Shown here piece after piece: positions 9,296 to 18,283 of a DNA stretch of 21,543 bases. A program made the translations under genes and the position numbers. The stretch is taken from positions 1 through 21,543 of the forward strand of contig RBNI01001628.1 in NCBI GenBank assembly GCA_003990745.1, read 5' to 3'. Source of the DNA: Jimgerdemannia flammicorona (taxonomy: Eukaryota > Mucoromycota > Endogonomycetes > Endogonales > Endogonaceae). How positions within the stretch are numbered: the first letter of the stretch is position 1; each line of letters starts with the position of its first letter. The notes below the pieces were generated by a model. That model was not told where the DNA came from. It did not search any database and saw only the letters and a list, made by a program, of their open reading frames with translations.

Positions 9296-9910
9296 TCATG
9301 CCATGACCAGCATCGATAACCCGATATACAACAATGTCCGTGCAATCAGCATCGCCTGCGATAGCCGAATGACGGACGCCCCGCTTTCTGCCGAGTCCGC
9401 CGTTGCCGTGGGAGATATAAACTCGGTCGTTTTCGTCTCTGGTGGCGCCGTGTAGGTGACGACCGTAATGATAATCGGGGGCATGGTTGTATTGCCCGAT
9501 GGGCTGTCGTTCGGGAGCAATGTGACGTTTCCGTTGCTGATGTATTGGCAGTAAGTAGCGAACTGCATTGGGTCCCACACGGTGAGGTTCATCGTGGCCG
9601 TGCACTGGGTGTACACGGTGTAGAAGTTCGTGGCGTTGCAGAGGCACTTCAGCAGCAGCAGGTTCGTCTGCGCTTGCGCGGTCACCGTCGCTGGGATTTC
9701 TGGCTGGCATCCTATCACAAGTTGTGCGTAGCCATTGCAGGCGACGGACGAGCTCGATGTGTTGGTGGTGTCGGCGGCGGTGCCCGGGAGAATCTGCAGT
9801 GGAGAGAATGTCACGGCAGGCAGGAAGAGAGTTGATGTTGGACGTTGTGCGTTGCTGATTGACGACATCAATAGACCGACAAACAGTACACAGAGAGAGG
9901 CATGTCTCAT
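9296..9910 (-). CDS. Secreted six-cysteine protein with probable GPI-anchor signal
   Basis: Intronless, 204 aa from the ATG at 9910. An upstream in-frame ATG at 9982 would place 24 residues before the signal peptide, so 9910 is preferred. Residues 1-21 form a clear signal peptide (hydrophobic core LCVLFVGLLM, cleavage after SNA). The mature part has six cysteines at about 58, 68, 89, 91, 103 and 121, with a CLC pair, inside a compact domain. There are sequons at N50, N92, N108, N128 and N140. A Thr/Pro/Ser-rich stalk follows. The C-terminus is a small-residue site (SAESGAS) plus a hydrophobic end of about 20 residues with no cytosolic tail, the usual GPI-addition layout. It is likely a cell-wall or plasma-membrane surface protein. 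The cysteine spacing recalls unnamed fungal Cys-rich surface domains, but I cannot name a family. Confidence 0.75.
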   Translation of the reverse strand: MRHASLCVLFVGLLMSSISNAQRPTSTLFLPAVTFSPLQILPGTAADTTNTSSSSVACNGYAQLVIGCQPEIPATVTAQAQTNLLLLKCLCNATNFYTVYTQCTATMNLTVWDPMQFATYCQYISNGNVTLLPNDSPSGNTTMPPIIITVVTYTAPPETKTTEFISPTATADSAESGASVIRLSQAMLIARTLLYIGLSMLVMA

Positions 9911-11453
9911 GGGTGAGATTTGGATTGCGCGTGCAAGGGCGGGAGAGAGTGGTTGAACGGAACACAGGAGAGAAAGAAGCAACTGGTAAAAAATATCCTA
10001 ACTAAGACTAAGAATGACAGGCGTGCGTCAGTGTGTGGGTCAGATGAATTCCGTCCACTTGAGGTCTGTGCCACAGTTGTGCTCAGGGATATATGCATAA
10101 TACTTTGGACAAATTACTATCTTGATTCTGGGGAACTTTCACAGCCGCAGCCTTGTCGTATTGGGTTGGTTCGGGGAGTCGGACTCTGTCGTTGACTGAA
10201 TCCCGATTTAGACACTAGGGTTAACCATTTGACTTTGCAAAAACGGAATCAGAATTCCCCCCCTCCAGCGCAGGGTCTGCACTTCTCTCCCAGTTTTCCA
10301 TACTCATGCTATCCTCCTGAGCAAAAAAAATCTCTAACTTTACTGTCCAAATGCGGGTTATGTGGTAATATGCTACTGCAGTATATCTAGTATATCTATG
10401 GGGGGCTGGCAGAAAATATCTTTTATATGGGCAATTCGTAAATTGCTAGGCGCTCGTTTTGTCCAATCCGAACGGGAGAAAAGGGGGCAGGAGAAGGCAA
10501 GACTGGACAAACAATACAAACGGAATGGTGCAGCGTGTGATGGAAACGTAATGTTGATGAGTCAACGGGCGAAGTGGAATTACACATTACGCGATTGCTT
10601 GGCCAGACGAATAGCGCCATTGCCACGACTGTCCAAGACTGATTTGGCACCGGAGTGACGGAATGGGCCGCTTCGGTGCCGATGGACGCAAATTTCGGGG
10701 TTTTGTGCCAGTCCCCTGGCTCGGCCACCGACATTATGGAAAGTCACCTGGCCACCCCCCGAAATTAAATCGAAGAGCGGTGTGAGCTTGCCGACGGCGG
10801 GTTTCGCATAATTAACTGTGCTGGGCGAGCCTTCCGTCAGTAAAGACACAGACGGTCGCTAAATAAAGATACTATACGCAGAGAAGGCCTGCCATCTTGC
10901 GAATCCGTTCATTACACCTGCTGTCGATGAATATCTGAGTCTGACTGCGCCAGGTTGATACGTGCTTACATAGGGCATGTTTGTTGCTACCCAAACCTAG
11001 CCCCAAACACCCGAGTCACCAGCGTCACAATTTTTTAATGATCGTGAAGGGTGATGATCTAGCTGCCAAGCATCATGTTCTCTGCATTTTTTGTCCGTTT
11101 CATACGCTTTGGGCACAATCATACACCAAGGACAAAGGGTTGCGCCGATATGGCTTCGTGCACTAAAAGAATTCTATGACCAAAGTATTGGAAACCAGCA
11201 ACTATCGAATGCCTCTCTCTCTCTATCGAGATATAGGAGTATGTATGCCTGACCGATCAACACTCTGACATAATGACGGCGCGCCGCTTCCATCTTTGCA
11301 CCTTCCGCAAGTAATATTGAGGCAGTCACCGGCATCATCCCATTCTTTACCCTCTCAAAAACCGGTATTGTTCGTCAATAGCTTACGGTCCCACCAAGCG
11401 CTTATGAAATGCGCGACGAAACGTCAGATCGATTTTCTACATTGAGAAGCAAA

Positions 11454-11454
<1 letters not shown>

Positions 11455-11505
<51 letters not shown>
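11455..11505 (+). repeat. Poly-A tract, 51 bases
   Basis: Fifty-one uninterrupted A residues. This is long for chance. It may be a retroposed transcript tail (no recognisable gene body precedes it) or slippage. Confidence 0.95.
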
Positions 11506-11507
<2 letters not shown>

Positions 11508-12668
11508 AAACTTTGATTTTCCCCTCAGCCAAACCCGAATATCCACGTATCTCACCGTCGCTAACTGGATTAATATAGCTTCGGCGCATTCCTATTAGCA
11601 AAGCAAGGTTGGGTAGCCAGAACCAGGTTGTGCAATGCGACATGGGTCGAATTCGCCGTGTAAAAACATGGTCTAAGTTTCCCACCTGCGATGAATAGGC
11701 GCAACGTTTAGCCACACCTCGACTGGTGTCACCATCGTTCGCAACAGGGCACGTGTCCTCGCGCAAGATATAGATATCAATTGCGTGGGAAACAGAAGCC
11801 GCACAACCTGATATGAAACATTCAAACGGGGATACCTACACTTCGCGTCGCAGTGTGTTTGGTGCCATTAGGTGGGGAGAATTCCCCGACGGCGGGACAT
11901 CCGTGCTGTCGGGATTTGAATTAGTAGTTGGAAAATAAATGTACACAGTTTCTCAACCACGCATATATTTTCGAACGCATGTATATATACGCTCAAGTGC
12001 AAGTTTATGACGACATTTATCTTAAAAACAGGCAAAAATCATATTAGCAAAGCAATTGTGCCAACAAATGGACAAAAGGTTTTGACACGTGAACTCATAT
12101 AATAATATTCAGGTAAACGAAGACGATTTCCCATCTAATCTTTGGCAATGGGCGCCTATTGTCATCACCTTGACTCTGGCTTTGATAAGGACTGAAACCT
12201 TGATGAAGATGTATTTTTGGCTCGGCCCAGGATGGAATTAGCGGTCTGCGAACTGTTCAGGAGTATCTCAAGACAAGGAAGTGTGAACGTGCAGCCCCTG
12301 TTGTGCAACCAAGCCGTGACCGTGGAGGTAAGACAGATGTTCCTGAAAGAAACCGAGAGCGTTTAGAAAATTTCGAGAATGTATCAACTTGCATTTTGTC
12401 CCATGGGATAAAATATGGTCCTTTCCCACATGTACCTTTGCCTAGACTGCCATTTTACAGGCTATACGATTCCGCATTAGCTGGGAATTTTGTGTACCGC
12501 TTCAACCTCAACCCAATCCGATCTTGCTTCGACCTGATGTTGCGCGCAGTCGGATATTCTTAAGGTCTCGGCGGGGATTTTCTCCGAGTGTGTGTTGCGC
12601 GAGTTCGTCATTCTGTCTCGAACGATTTGCATATCTGTTGGAAGCCGGCATTCTGCTCAATTTGACCT

Positions 12669-13076
12669 TTGCCTTTGACTAATCCTACCAAAGTTATGGG
12701 GCTGGGTTCGTTTCCACGCCATATCTTTGTTTCGCCTCCCAAACACAAGAAAATCGAACCAGTACCCGGCTACAAACCTCGTCCATTGGACATCCGACGT
12801 AAACATCTGAATCAAGCTCCGCCGACAGATCATCGTCACTCGTGTCGGGGGGCTCACCTGTTTACCAACGTGTTCGCGATTTCGACTGCCGCTCCAACGG
12901 ACTGCACCGATCCGACCTGCTGGTACATATGCTTCCAAATTGTCTCCGAGGCTGAGAATGCACCTAAAGTAGAACTGTCTAGCATGGTTTATACCGGCTC
13001 GGTTTATTCAAGGTCGCTTTGTATGCGATGCGCGCAGCACGTACTATTTAGCAACCAGCGATTTTCAGGTGATTAG
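12669..13076 (+). CDS. Possible hypothetical protein, 135 aa
   Basis: Open frame starting MPLTNPTKVMGLGSF, with a basic Pro/Lys/Arg-rich middle (KHKKIEPVPGYKPRPLDIRR) and several cysteines towards the end. There is no signal peptide or known domain. An antisense frame is also open over 12657-12938. The 3' end runs into the 65-bp tandem duplication. It may be a chance ORF or a relic. Confidence 0.2.
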   Translation: MPLTNPTKVMGLGSFPRHIFVSPPKHKKIEPVPGYKPRPLDIRRKHLNQAPPTDHRHSCRGAHLFTNVFAISTAAPTDCTDPTCWYICFQIVSEAENAPKVELSSMVYTGSVYSRSLCMRCAQHVLFSNQRFSGD

Positions 13077-13128
13077 GGTCGCTTTGTATGCAATACGTGC
13101 AGCTCGTACTATATAACAACCAGTGATT
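13012..13128 (+). repeat. Two-copy tandem duplication, 65-bp period
   Basis: The copy at 13012-13063 and the copy at 13077-13128 both begin GGTCGCTTTGTATGC and share ACGTACTAT-like and AACAACCAG-like blocks. They differ at several sites, mostly transitions such as G-to-A, so the duplication is not recent. Confidence 0.85.
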
Positions 13129-13630
13129 GGCGCTCCTGTGTTTCGGCAGAATATGTTTGGAACAGTTTGGAAATTCTGAAGTCTTTTTTGTCGTTGGCTA
13201 GCCATCAGCAAATTCTATCGGATCGGATTCTGACTGCAAGTCGATCGGAGATGGTTTTGTTGCGCGAATCTTGTAGGTTAACAATGAGTTGATACGTAGT
13301 TCGTATCAAATATTCTCGGAGAATTTGAGGTGTCATATTTTACTGTATCACATTGATCCTGATATCATTCCGAGTCAGTGTCAATTTTAATTAATGGGTG
13401 AATAACATTTATAAATCGGGATTGGAATGCTTACATTTTTCATATGCATCACAGGGGCTATCAACAAATGATAATACCACAAGATCACCTTTTCCTCATT
13501 ATTAATGTCATCCCGCGGTAAAGTTGCTATGGTTACGTCTTAGCTTGCCACATCTGACAGAAACCCCGCCCGTATTTCAGCATGAACGACTGTTACTATA
13601 ATCATTATTAACTTGGCTCTGTTAGCCATA

Positions 13631-14271
13631 CTACTGCGATTCTTGCGATTGAAGTTGGCACCAGACAAAGGGACCCAGCGTACCATACTGGACACGGAGT
13701 TTCTCCACCATAGCAGCAAGGACGTCTCGGTGCTTTTCTTGGCGCAGTAATCGGCACAAGCTCCGAGATAGGTCTTGGGTATGCGGAGATACCGGATCCG
13801 AATAATCCGCAAAGTTGACGGTGCGACGTGAGGTTGAAGGACGATCAAGGATATCCTCGGATCGTGGCAGCTCCGAGACTGAGGAAGATTAGATCGACGA
13901 CGAGAATCCCGTGCTCGTGAGCGTATATGAAAACGTTGCCGGGGGTATGGATAGTTGCCGGGGGTATGGATAGGGCCGTTATACGACCACTCGACGCGAA
14001 CCGTATGCTGATCCTTGAAGACCCTGTGGGGAAGCGAGTGGTTGGGATCATTGAACTCGGAGAGCTGGAAGGCTGTGTCAACGTGGGCGATGTGCTGGAC
14101 CTTGTCACTGTAAATAACTGCGGAATGGCTGTAGACGACGTGCGTAATCAGCACTCGACACGACATTTAGGATGTAGTCGTCGATGGTGGGAAAGGCGCC
14201 GACCATGCCGACCGCACCTTCTTTCTGAGGAAATAACGTATACGAAAGAACCCAACTGGAAGTGTTCATCA
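13631..14271 (-). pseudogene. Decayed MBL-fold metallohydrolase gene
   Basis: Reading frames in all three minus phases line up in order with a fungal/bacterial MBL-fold hydrolase family. First, an N-terminal segment from the ATG at 14271, with GAFPTIDDYILNVV. Then, after a frame change, LITHVVYSHS, a VDTAFQLSEFNDPN segment and GPIHTPGN. After another frame change, VFIYAHEHGILVVDLIF. Finally pieces resembling KTYLGACADYCA and DVLAAMVEKLRVQYG, ending at a TAG (13631). In working members YSHS continues into the HADH zinc motif. Here that motif is absent and the sequence skips on. A 19-bp tandem duplication sits exactly at the GPIHTPGN/VFIYA joint and breaks the frame. Multiple shifts plus loss of the metal site indicate a pseudogene. 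Introns cannot explain all breaks, though one late acceptor (CTTCCTCAG at 13879) is good. Confidence 0.7.
13935..13972 (+). repeat. Perfect 19-bp tandem duplication inside the MBL pseudogene
   Basis: GTTGCCGGGGGTATGGATA occurs at 13935-13953 and again at 13954-13972 with no mismatch. Nineteen is not a multiple of three, so the duplication shifts the reading frame of the minus-strand hydrolase gene. The two copies are still identical, so the event is recent or slippage-prone. Confidence 0.95.
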
Positions 14272-14297
14272 CTCGACGAACAGGGACTGCATTTCAG

Positions 14298-14305
14298 TAT
14301 ATATA
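14298..14305. promoter_or_regulatory. TATA-like element between divergent genes
   Basis: TATATATA, palindromic and so usable on either strand. It is 142 bp before the ATG of the small secreted peptide (14447) and 27 bp before the ATG of the minus-strand MBL pseudogene. Confidence 0.35.
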
Positions 14306-14446
14306 GCGCCGTCCACAGCATTAGCGCCAATAACAACCGAAGAAACCCAGGTATCTCCCGTTTAAAATTGAATCTCCCTATCCGACATCCTCCTCGCTCT
14401 CACACACCTCCCTACGTAATCCCGCCATCAGCCCATCGCCACAAAC

Positions 14447-14662
14447 ATGAACCTTCGTCTCCTCTTGTTCAGCTCCGCCTCGTTCTTCTTTGGGACGGCT
14501 CAAGCTGCAGAATGCGGACAGGAATATTGCGACCCTTGGATATCGCAATGCGAATCTCTACAGAGCCCTTCCCCCAACCAAGCATCTCCATACCGGCAAA
14601 GGCTGGACCAGCAGCAACCCAAAACCGTCGCCTCAATTTCAACAATACAATATATTAGTTGA
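14447..14662 (+). CDS. Small secreted cysteine-containing peptide
   Basis: ORF of 71 aa from ATG 14447 (context AAACATGAA). Residues 1-20 are a strong signal peptide (MNLRLLLFSSASFFFGTAQA). The mature part begins AECGQEYCDPWISQCES, with three closely spaced cysteines, then becomes Ser/Pro/Gln-rich without structure. A TATA-like element lies upstream and two AATAAA signals follow the stop. The second half looks low-grade, so the gene may be truncated, or an intron may carry it elsewhere. The C....YC pattern recalls short Cys repeats in fungal secreted proteins, but no family can be named. Confidence is moderate for secretion and low for the full extent. Confidence 0.5.
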   Translation: MNLRLLLFSSASFFFGTAQAAECGQEYCDPWISQCESLQSPSPNQASPYRQRLDQQQPKTVASISTIQYIS

Positions 14663-14674
14663 CATATGAGAAAA

Positions 14675-14690
14675 AATAAAATGAAATAAA
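14675..14690 (+). terminator. Polyadenylation signals after the small secreted peptide
   Basis: Two AATAAA hexamers (14675-14680, 14685-14690) lie 13-28 nt after the stop codon at 14662, in an A-rich context. Confidence 0.5.
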
Positions 14691-14909
14691 AACATAAACA
14701 AATATATTACAACCCTCTCTAACTCCCATTTCCGCCACTCTCTCCTAATGGCCTCTCGACTTGATTCGGCGGGGGTCGGCATAGATGGGCAGAGTGAGTG
14801 GCAAAATTGACAAGGCTCGCCTCAATTTTCAAATTTACACATCACCCGTCACCGTTTATCTGCTTCTGGCGCATGGTGAATGGGCTCCCTACTCCTTCGC
14901 GCTTCAGTC

Positions 14910-16901
14910 TCATTCCCTCACGGTCTCTTCTCCCTTTTCGTTCTCTCCGTCTAATTCTATCTCGGCCGGTTTCTCATGATTTACATCCCCCAACTCCGAC
15001 AGCAAAATTGTCACGGGAATCGTACTCTGCCGTTCATCCGGTTTCCGCGTTCCATCCGCCCCGAAGGAGTGAGGAGGCGTGTACCTGTAATGGTCGCTTG
15101 TGTGCTGCTCGTGCCCGTGTTTGCGGAGATGGCGTCTGTGTTTACGGAGAACAAAAATAGCAGCGAATACAATTAGCGCGCAAACGACCACAGTACCGAT
15201 GACACCGCCGACGATCGGACCGATGTTGTTTTGGCCTGTGGGTCCTGCAGATGAAGAGGTTGTTGAGGCCATGAAAGAGATTGTTGGGGTCGTGAAAGAG
15301 GTCGTAGTCGCTGTGCTGACCCTATGGGAATGGGAAGGATTAAAATTGGTAGAAGTATTTCATTCTTGCTTATCTTACCCTGTATTACTTACCACTGTGA
15401 TTGCGCCATGTCATACACGTGGAACTGAAAGTTGGCCAATAAAATAGAATTAATGATCCGTTGAATACAGAAATAAATTCAATGCATGCTGGGGCTTACC
15501 TGGTCACTATTAACAGTGGAATTACCTCCAAGCCACCCTCCGTACATGACAATCTATCACATTAGAGGAAGAAAATAACCCCCCATACGAGCTTTAGTTC
15601 CACATTCCACATCACCAGTTCCTCTATCCCGATAGATAATTTCTGTGTCTCATTTATTCGCCAATACCTCCAACCGACCGATCAGGCCTACATGCAACTT
15701 ACCGAATTTCCCTGCTGCACGTAATTCTGATCCCATATTGGCGGGGGCCACAACCCCGTCTGCTTCGTCTGGTTGGTCACTGAAATACCGATCTCCAACG
15801 GACTCGATGAGCTGTGATTAAGATCGAGCAGCTGCAAGGTGTTGACCATCCCGACTGAAGTGTTGTTCGTGGCGCCTTCACAGGGGATATGCGTGTGAGA
15901 AGGTTATATGGAGGTGGGTGTGCACGGATCAATTCGATTGACAATCATACGTCACAGGACACACACCTGGGAAGACGTAGAGTCGGTTCAGTGGTGGGTA
16001 GAAGAAGGTTTGGCAATCAACGAGTGGCAGCGTGAGGTTTGACACTGCGAGATGCCACAGGCTGGTTGCGATATCGAACATCCAAATTGTGTTTGTCGCG
16101 GTCGCCGCAATTTGCTGGCTCTGGCTGGCATCGCCGCCGATCAAGAATATAACACCGCTAGTTGTAACGTTAGTGACGTTAACGAGCTGCGTGGCTGAGA
16201 CGTAGGCAAGTGAAGGGCGCAGCATGTTGGGCGGTAGAATGGTCGCCCCAGCCTGCCGCGTGGACCAACTATACGTCGTGAGGTTGAGAATGTAGATGTT
16301 TGTGGGGGGAGACTGAGATTGAGTTATGACATCCTGGAAAATCCAGAGTGAATCATCGACGGTAACGATACGCTGCGAGCATGTGATGCTCTGTGGGCAA
16401 CTGATCAAAGGGGGTGGGTTTGGGGCTCCCGTCATGTTAAGACGGCCAAGCCAGCGGTCGTGATAAATGTCGTAAGCATAGTAGTCGTTGCTCCCCACTA
16501 GAAGGGTACCATTTGGGGTCACTACACAGGGTCGGAGGTAGGAGTTCTGTGTGGTGCTCGTCTTGCCAGTGGACCACATGTTTGCGAAGAGGTCGTTAAT
16601 CGAGAGGGTGCTCCATTGGACAGTCTCATTCTGCGTAGTTACATTCAGTGGGAAGCTGGTGTACATGAACAGGCTCACATCGGATTTGTTGCCACCAAGA
16701 ATGTGGAAGCGGTTGTTGTAAGCGAAGGCACAGCCTTCCGCGCGGGGGCCTGTGGCATTTTTGGAGGGTTAGTGGTGAGCGAGGGCAGGGTGCAAATGTT
16801 CGAATTGACGCAATAGCTGGACGTAAACCTGCAGCGTTTGGTGTTGCCGATAGAGCGAAGGGCGCGAACAGTAAGACCAGTGCCAATGCGAGAACAAACA
16901 T
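14910..16901 (-). CDS. Single-pass membrane protein with kelch-type beta-propeller ectodomain
   Basis: Six exons on the minus strand: 16901-16829, 16749-15967, 15875-15703, 15553-15500, 15424-15393 and 15321-14910. Introns are 79, 91, 149, 75 and 71 nt, all in phase, with a CTAAC branch site in the first. The product is 508 aa. A signal peptide (MFVLALALVLLFAPFALSA) is followed by a glycosylated propeller-like ectodomain with kelch-style blades: NRFHILGG, NDYYAYDIYHDRW, GVIFLIGGD, LNRLYVFPG, IVMYGGW and FHVYDM...W. A Ser/Thr-rich stalk (about 373-404) leads to one membrane helix (about 407-430, GGVIGTVVVCALIVFAAIFVL). A stop-transfer cluster RKHRRHLRKH and a 78-residue acidic/polar tail follow. 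Kelch propellers bind glycans or proteins, so this looks like a surface receptor or adhesin. The ligand and any enzymatic role are unknown. The first intron's donor (GTTTAC) is weak, so the exon 1/2 joint is the least certain. Confidence 0.85.
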
Positions 16902-16907
16902 GGTGAA

Positions 16908-16955
16908 GAGGGGACAGGAGTGTGGCGAAAAGAGAGGACAGGAGTGTTGCGAAAA
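16908..16955 (-). repeat. Two 24-bp tandem repeats just upstream of the kelch gene start
   Basis: Units 16908-16931 and 16932-16955 (GA-rich, each containing GACAGGAGTGT and GCGAAAA) differ at two sites. They begin 7 nt upstream of the ATG, so they lie in the probable 5' UTR. Confidence 0.85.
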
Positions 16956-17012
16956 GTTTGAGGACCTCCCTAGTTAGGCCAAATTTCGGGGCAACCTAGC
17001 CCTAAATGAAAA

Positions 17013-17022
17013 ATATATATAA
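17013..17022 (-). promoter_or_regulatory. TATA-like element of the kelch gene
   Basis: ATATATATTT on the minus strand, about 110 bp upstream of the ATG at 16901. It is a plausible core promoter element. Confidence 0.35.
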
Positions 17023-17580
17023 TGAGGATGTTCTTTGTCCTTTTACAATCGTTTTACCAAGTTCGTCTGGGCTGTGTCAATGTTGCTGCAGTCACTCATG
17101 CTAATACAGTGGGACCAATCTGTAAACCATACCACATAATCCGACCCTCGGCATGGTGACGTAATGTAAAAATTTGCATCCTTGAACGGCGTCAAAATCT
17201 TTGACTGTTCCTATTATCTACAATATCAAAAGTTGACTAGATACATATATGTACTAGGCTAGAACCTTAATCTGAAGTCAACCTCTTTTGAGTACTATTG
17301 GTAATAAACTACTATTTACCCTGCAAAACTACAAGAAACTCTGCTACATATACATATATTTTTTGAATACATTTTGACTGGGATTTTGGTTTACATAGGT
17401 TTTATATTTCTTGGAGTAAAGGTTTGTTATGCCAGAACTTATATTTTAAAGCTGAAGTTGATAGTTCTCACATTATTGCAACTGAGTTAAAAATCCTGGA
17501 GGGGAAGCTAACTGGCTTTTTATTTTTTTATTATCTCATTGAGATATCCTTTAAAAGACTCCCATTTCAATTTTCTTGCA

Positions 17581-17907
17581 TCTCAATCGTCCTTCCATCA
17601 TCTCAATCATTCAACGTTCCATCTCAATCGTCATCTCAATCGTCGTTCCGTCATCTCAATCGTCGTTCCGCGTTCCATCTCAATCGTCATCTCAATCGTC
17701 GTTCCGTCATCTCAATCGTCGTTCCGCGTTCCATCTCAATCGTCATTCCGTTCATTCTGCGTTCCATCTCAATCGTCGTTCCGTCATCTCAATCGTCGTT
17801 CTGCGTTCCATCTCAATCGCCTTTCCATCGTCGTTCTGTGTTCCATCTCAACCGTTGTTCCGTTCTGTTATCTCAATCGCCGTTCCGCGTTCAATCTCAA
17901 TCCACTG
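17581..17907 (+). repeat. CpG-rich minisatellite, about 15 units
   Basis: About fifteen units begin TCTCAAT (one is TCTCAAC), usually as TCTCAATCGTCGTTCCG plus TCA or CGTTCCA. Units are 12, 20 and 24 bp. The ordered trio 12+20+24 (56 bp) occurs twice in succession at about 17630-17741. Later units are more diverged. The array translates into ORFs in several frames (HLNRRS / SISIVVP) that I regard as spurious. It directly abuts the gag relic. Confidence 0.92.
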
Positions 17908-18283
17908 CTCATGGATGAACTCCTTTTATAAAGGTTGCTTCAGCTACTTGGTCTCAGATAGCATCAGCATAATCTGCAAGGATTATCTGATATCAGATTC
18001 TGGTATAGAATGTGTTTGGATCCTCACTCATTTCTTGGTATGTTGTATTGAACTGATCCTTCAGGGCTTGCTTGATCTCATCTGTGTAGTAGGTGGCTCA
18101 GAGCCAGGCCTTCTATGCTGTCAGTACAGCATCATCATTGTTTCTCATATGGGTTACAGCTGTGAATACTGCTCTTACTGGACCTTAGAGACTGAAGAGC
18201 ATGAGAGCTACTTGCTGTCTTGCTGTCAGGGTCCTTACAGCAGCATACTGTTTGAAATCATCAATGAAGATAATGACCAATTC
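17895..18283 (-). mobile_element. Retrotransposon gag-like relic with in-frame stop codons
   Basis: One minus frame running 18283 to 17895 reads through with six internal stops. The central part has TDEIKQALKDQFNTTYQEM, EDPNTFYTR, YQIILADYADAI and VAEATFIKGVHP. The order of a helical segment, ALKDQF, a FYTR..YQI.LA.Y motif and a FIKG-type motif resembles gag capsid domains of Ty3-like and other fungal LTR elements. At least two of the stops are TGA at places where arginine CGA would fit (before YQI and before DQV), consistent with C-to-T decay at CpG. There is no start codon, zinc knuckle or polymerase. The family name is inference. Confidence 0.55.

Larger units (their letters stand above)
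9911..13630. other. Gene-poor interval
   Basis: About 3.7 kb without a gene I can support firmly. It includes the upstream region of the Cys-rich gene, several 85-135 codon ORFs lacking recognisable motifs (best: 12669-13076 +), a 51-base A tract and a 65-bp-period tandem duplication. A short imperfect inverted repeat (CCCGACGGC with GCTGTCGGG) lies near 11886-11914. No RNA gene is seen. Confidence 0.5.

Noticed and set aside
9258..9965. Second minus-strand ORF of 235 codons over the Cys-rich gene
   Set aside because: Arg/His-rich alternative frame of 9296-9910. The chosen frame has a signal peptide, sequons, paired cysteines and a GPI-type end.
10423..10849. Overlapping minus ORFs of 89 and 103 codons
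   Set aside because: Two frames are open over the same stretch with no recognisable motif, no signal peptide and no splice context, so neither could be supported.
13540..14166. Minus-strand 208-codon ORF as an intact gene
   Set aside because: Only its first part matches MBL sequence. After the 19-bp duplication the matching residues continue in a different frame, so it is a chance read-through across a pseudogene.
13927..14658. Plus-strand ORF of 243 codons
   Set aside because: It is antisense to the MBL pseudogene. Its 3' part crosses, in another frame, the small secreted peptide, which has a proper signal peptide.
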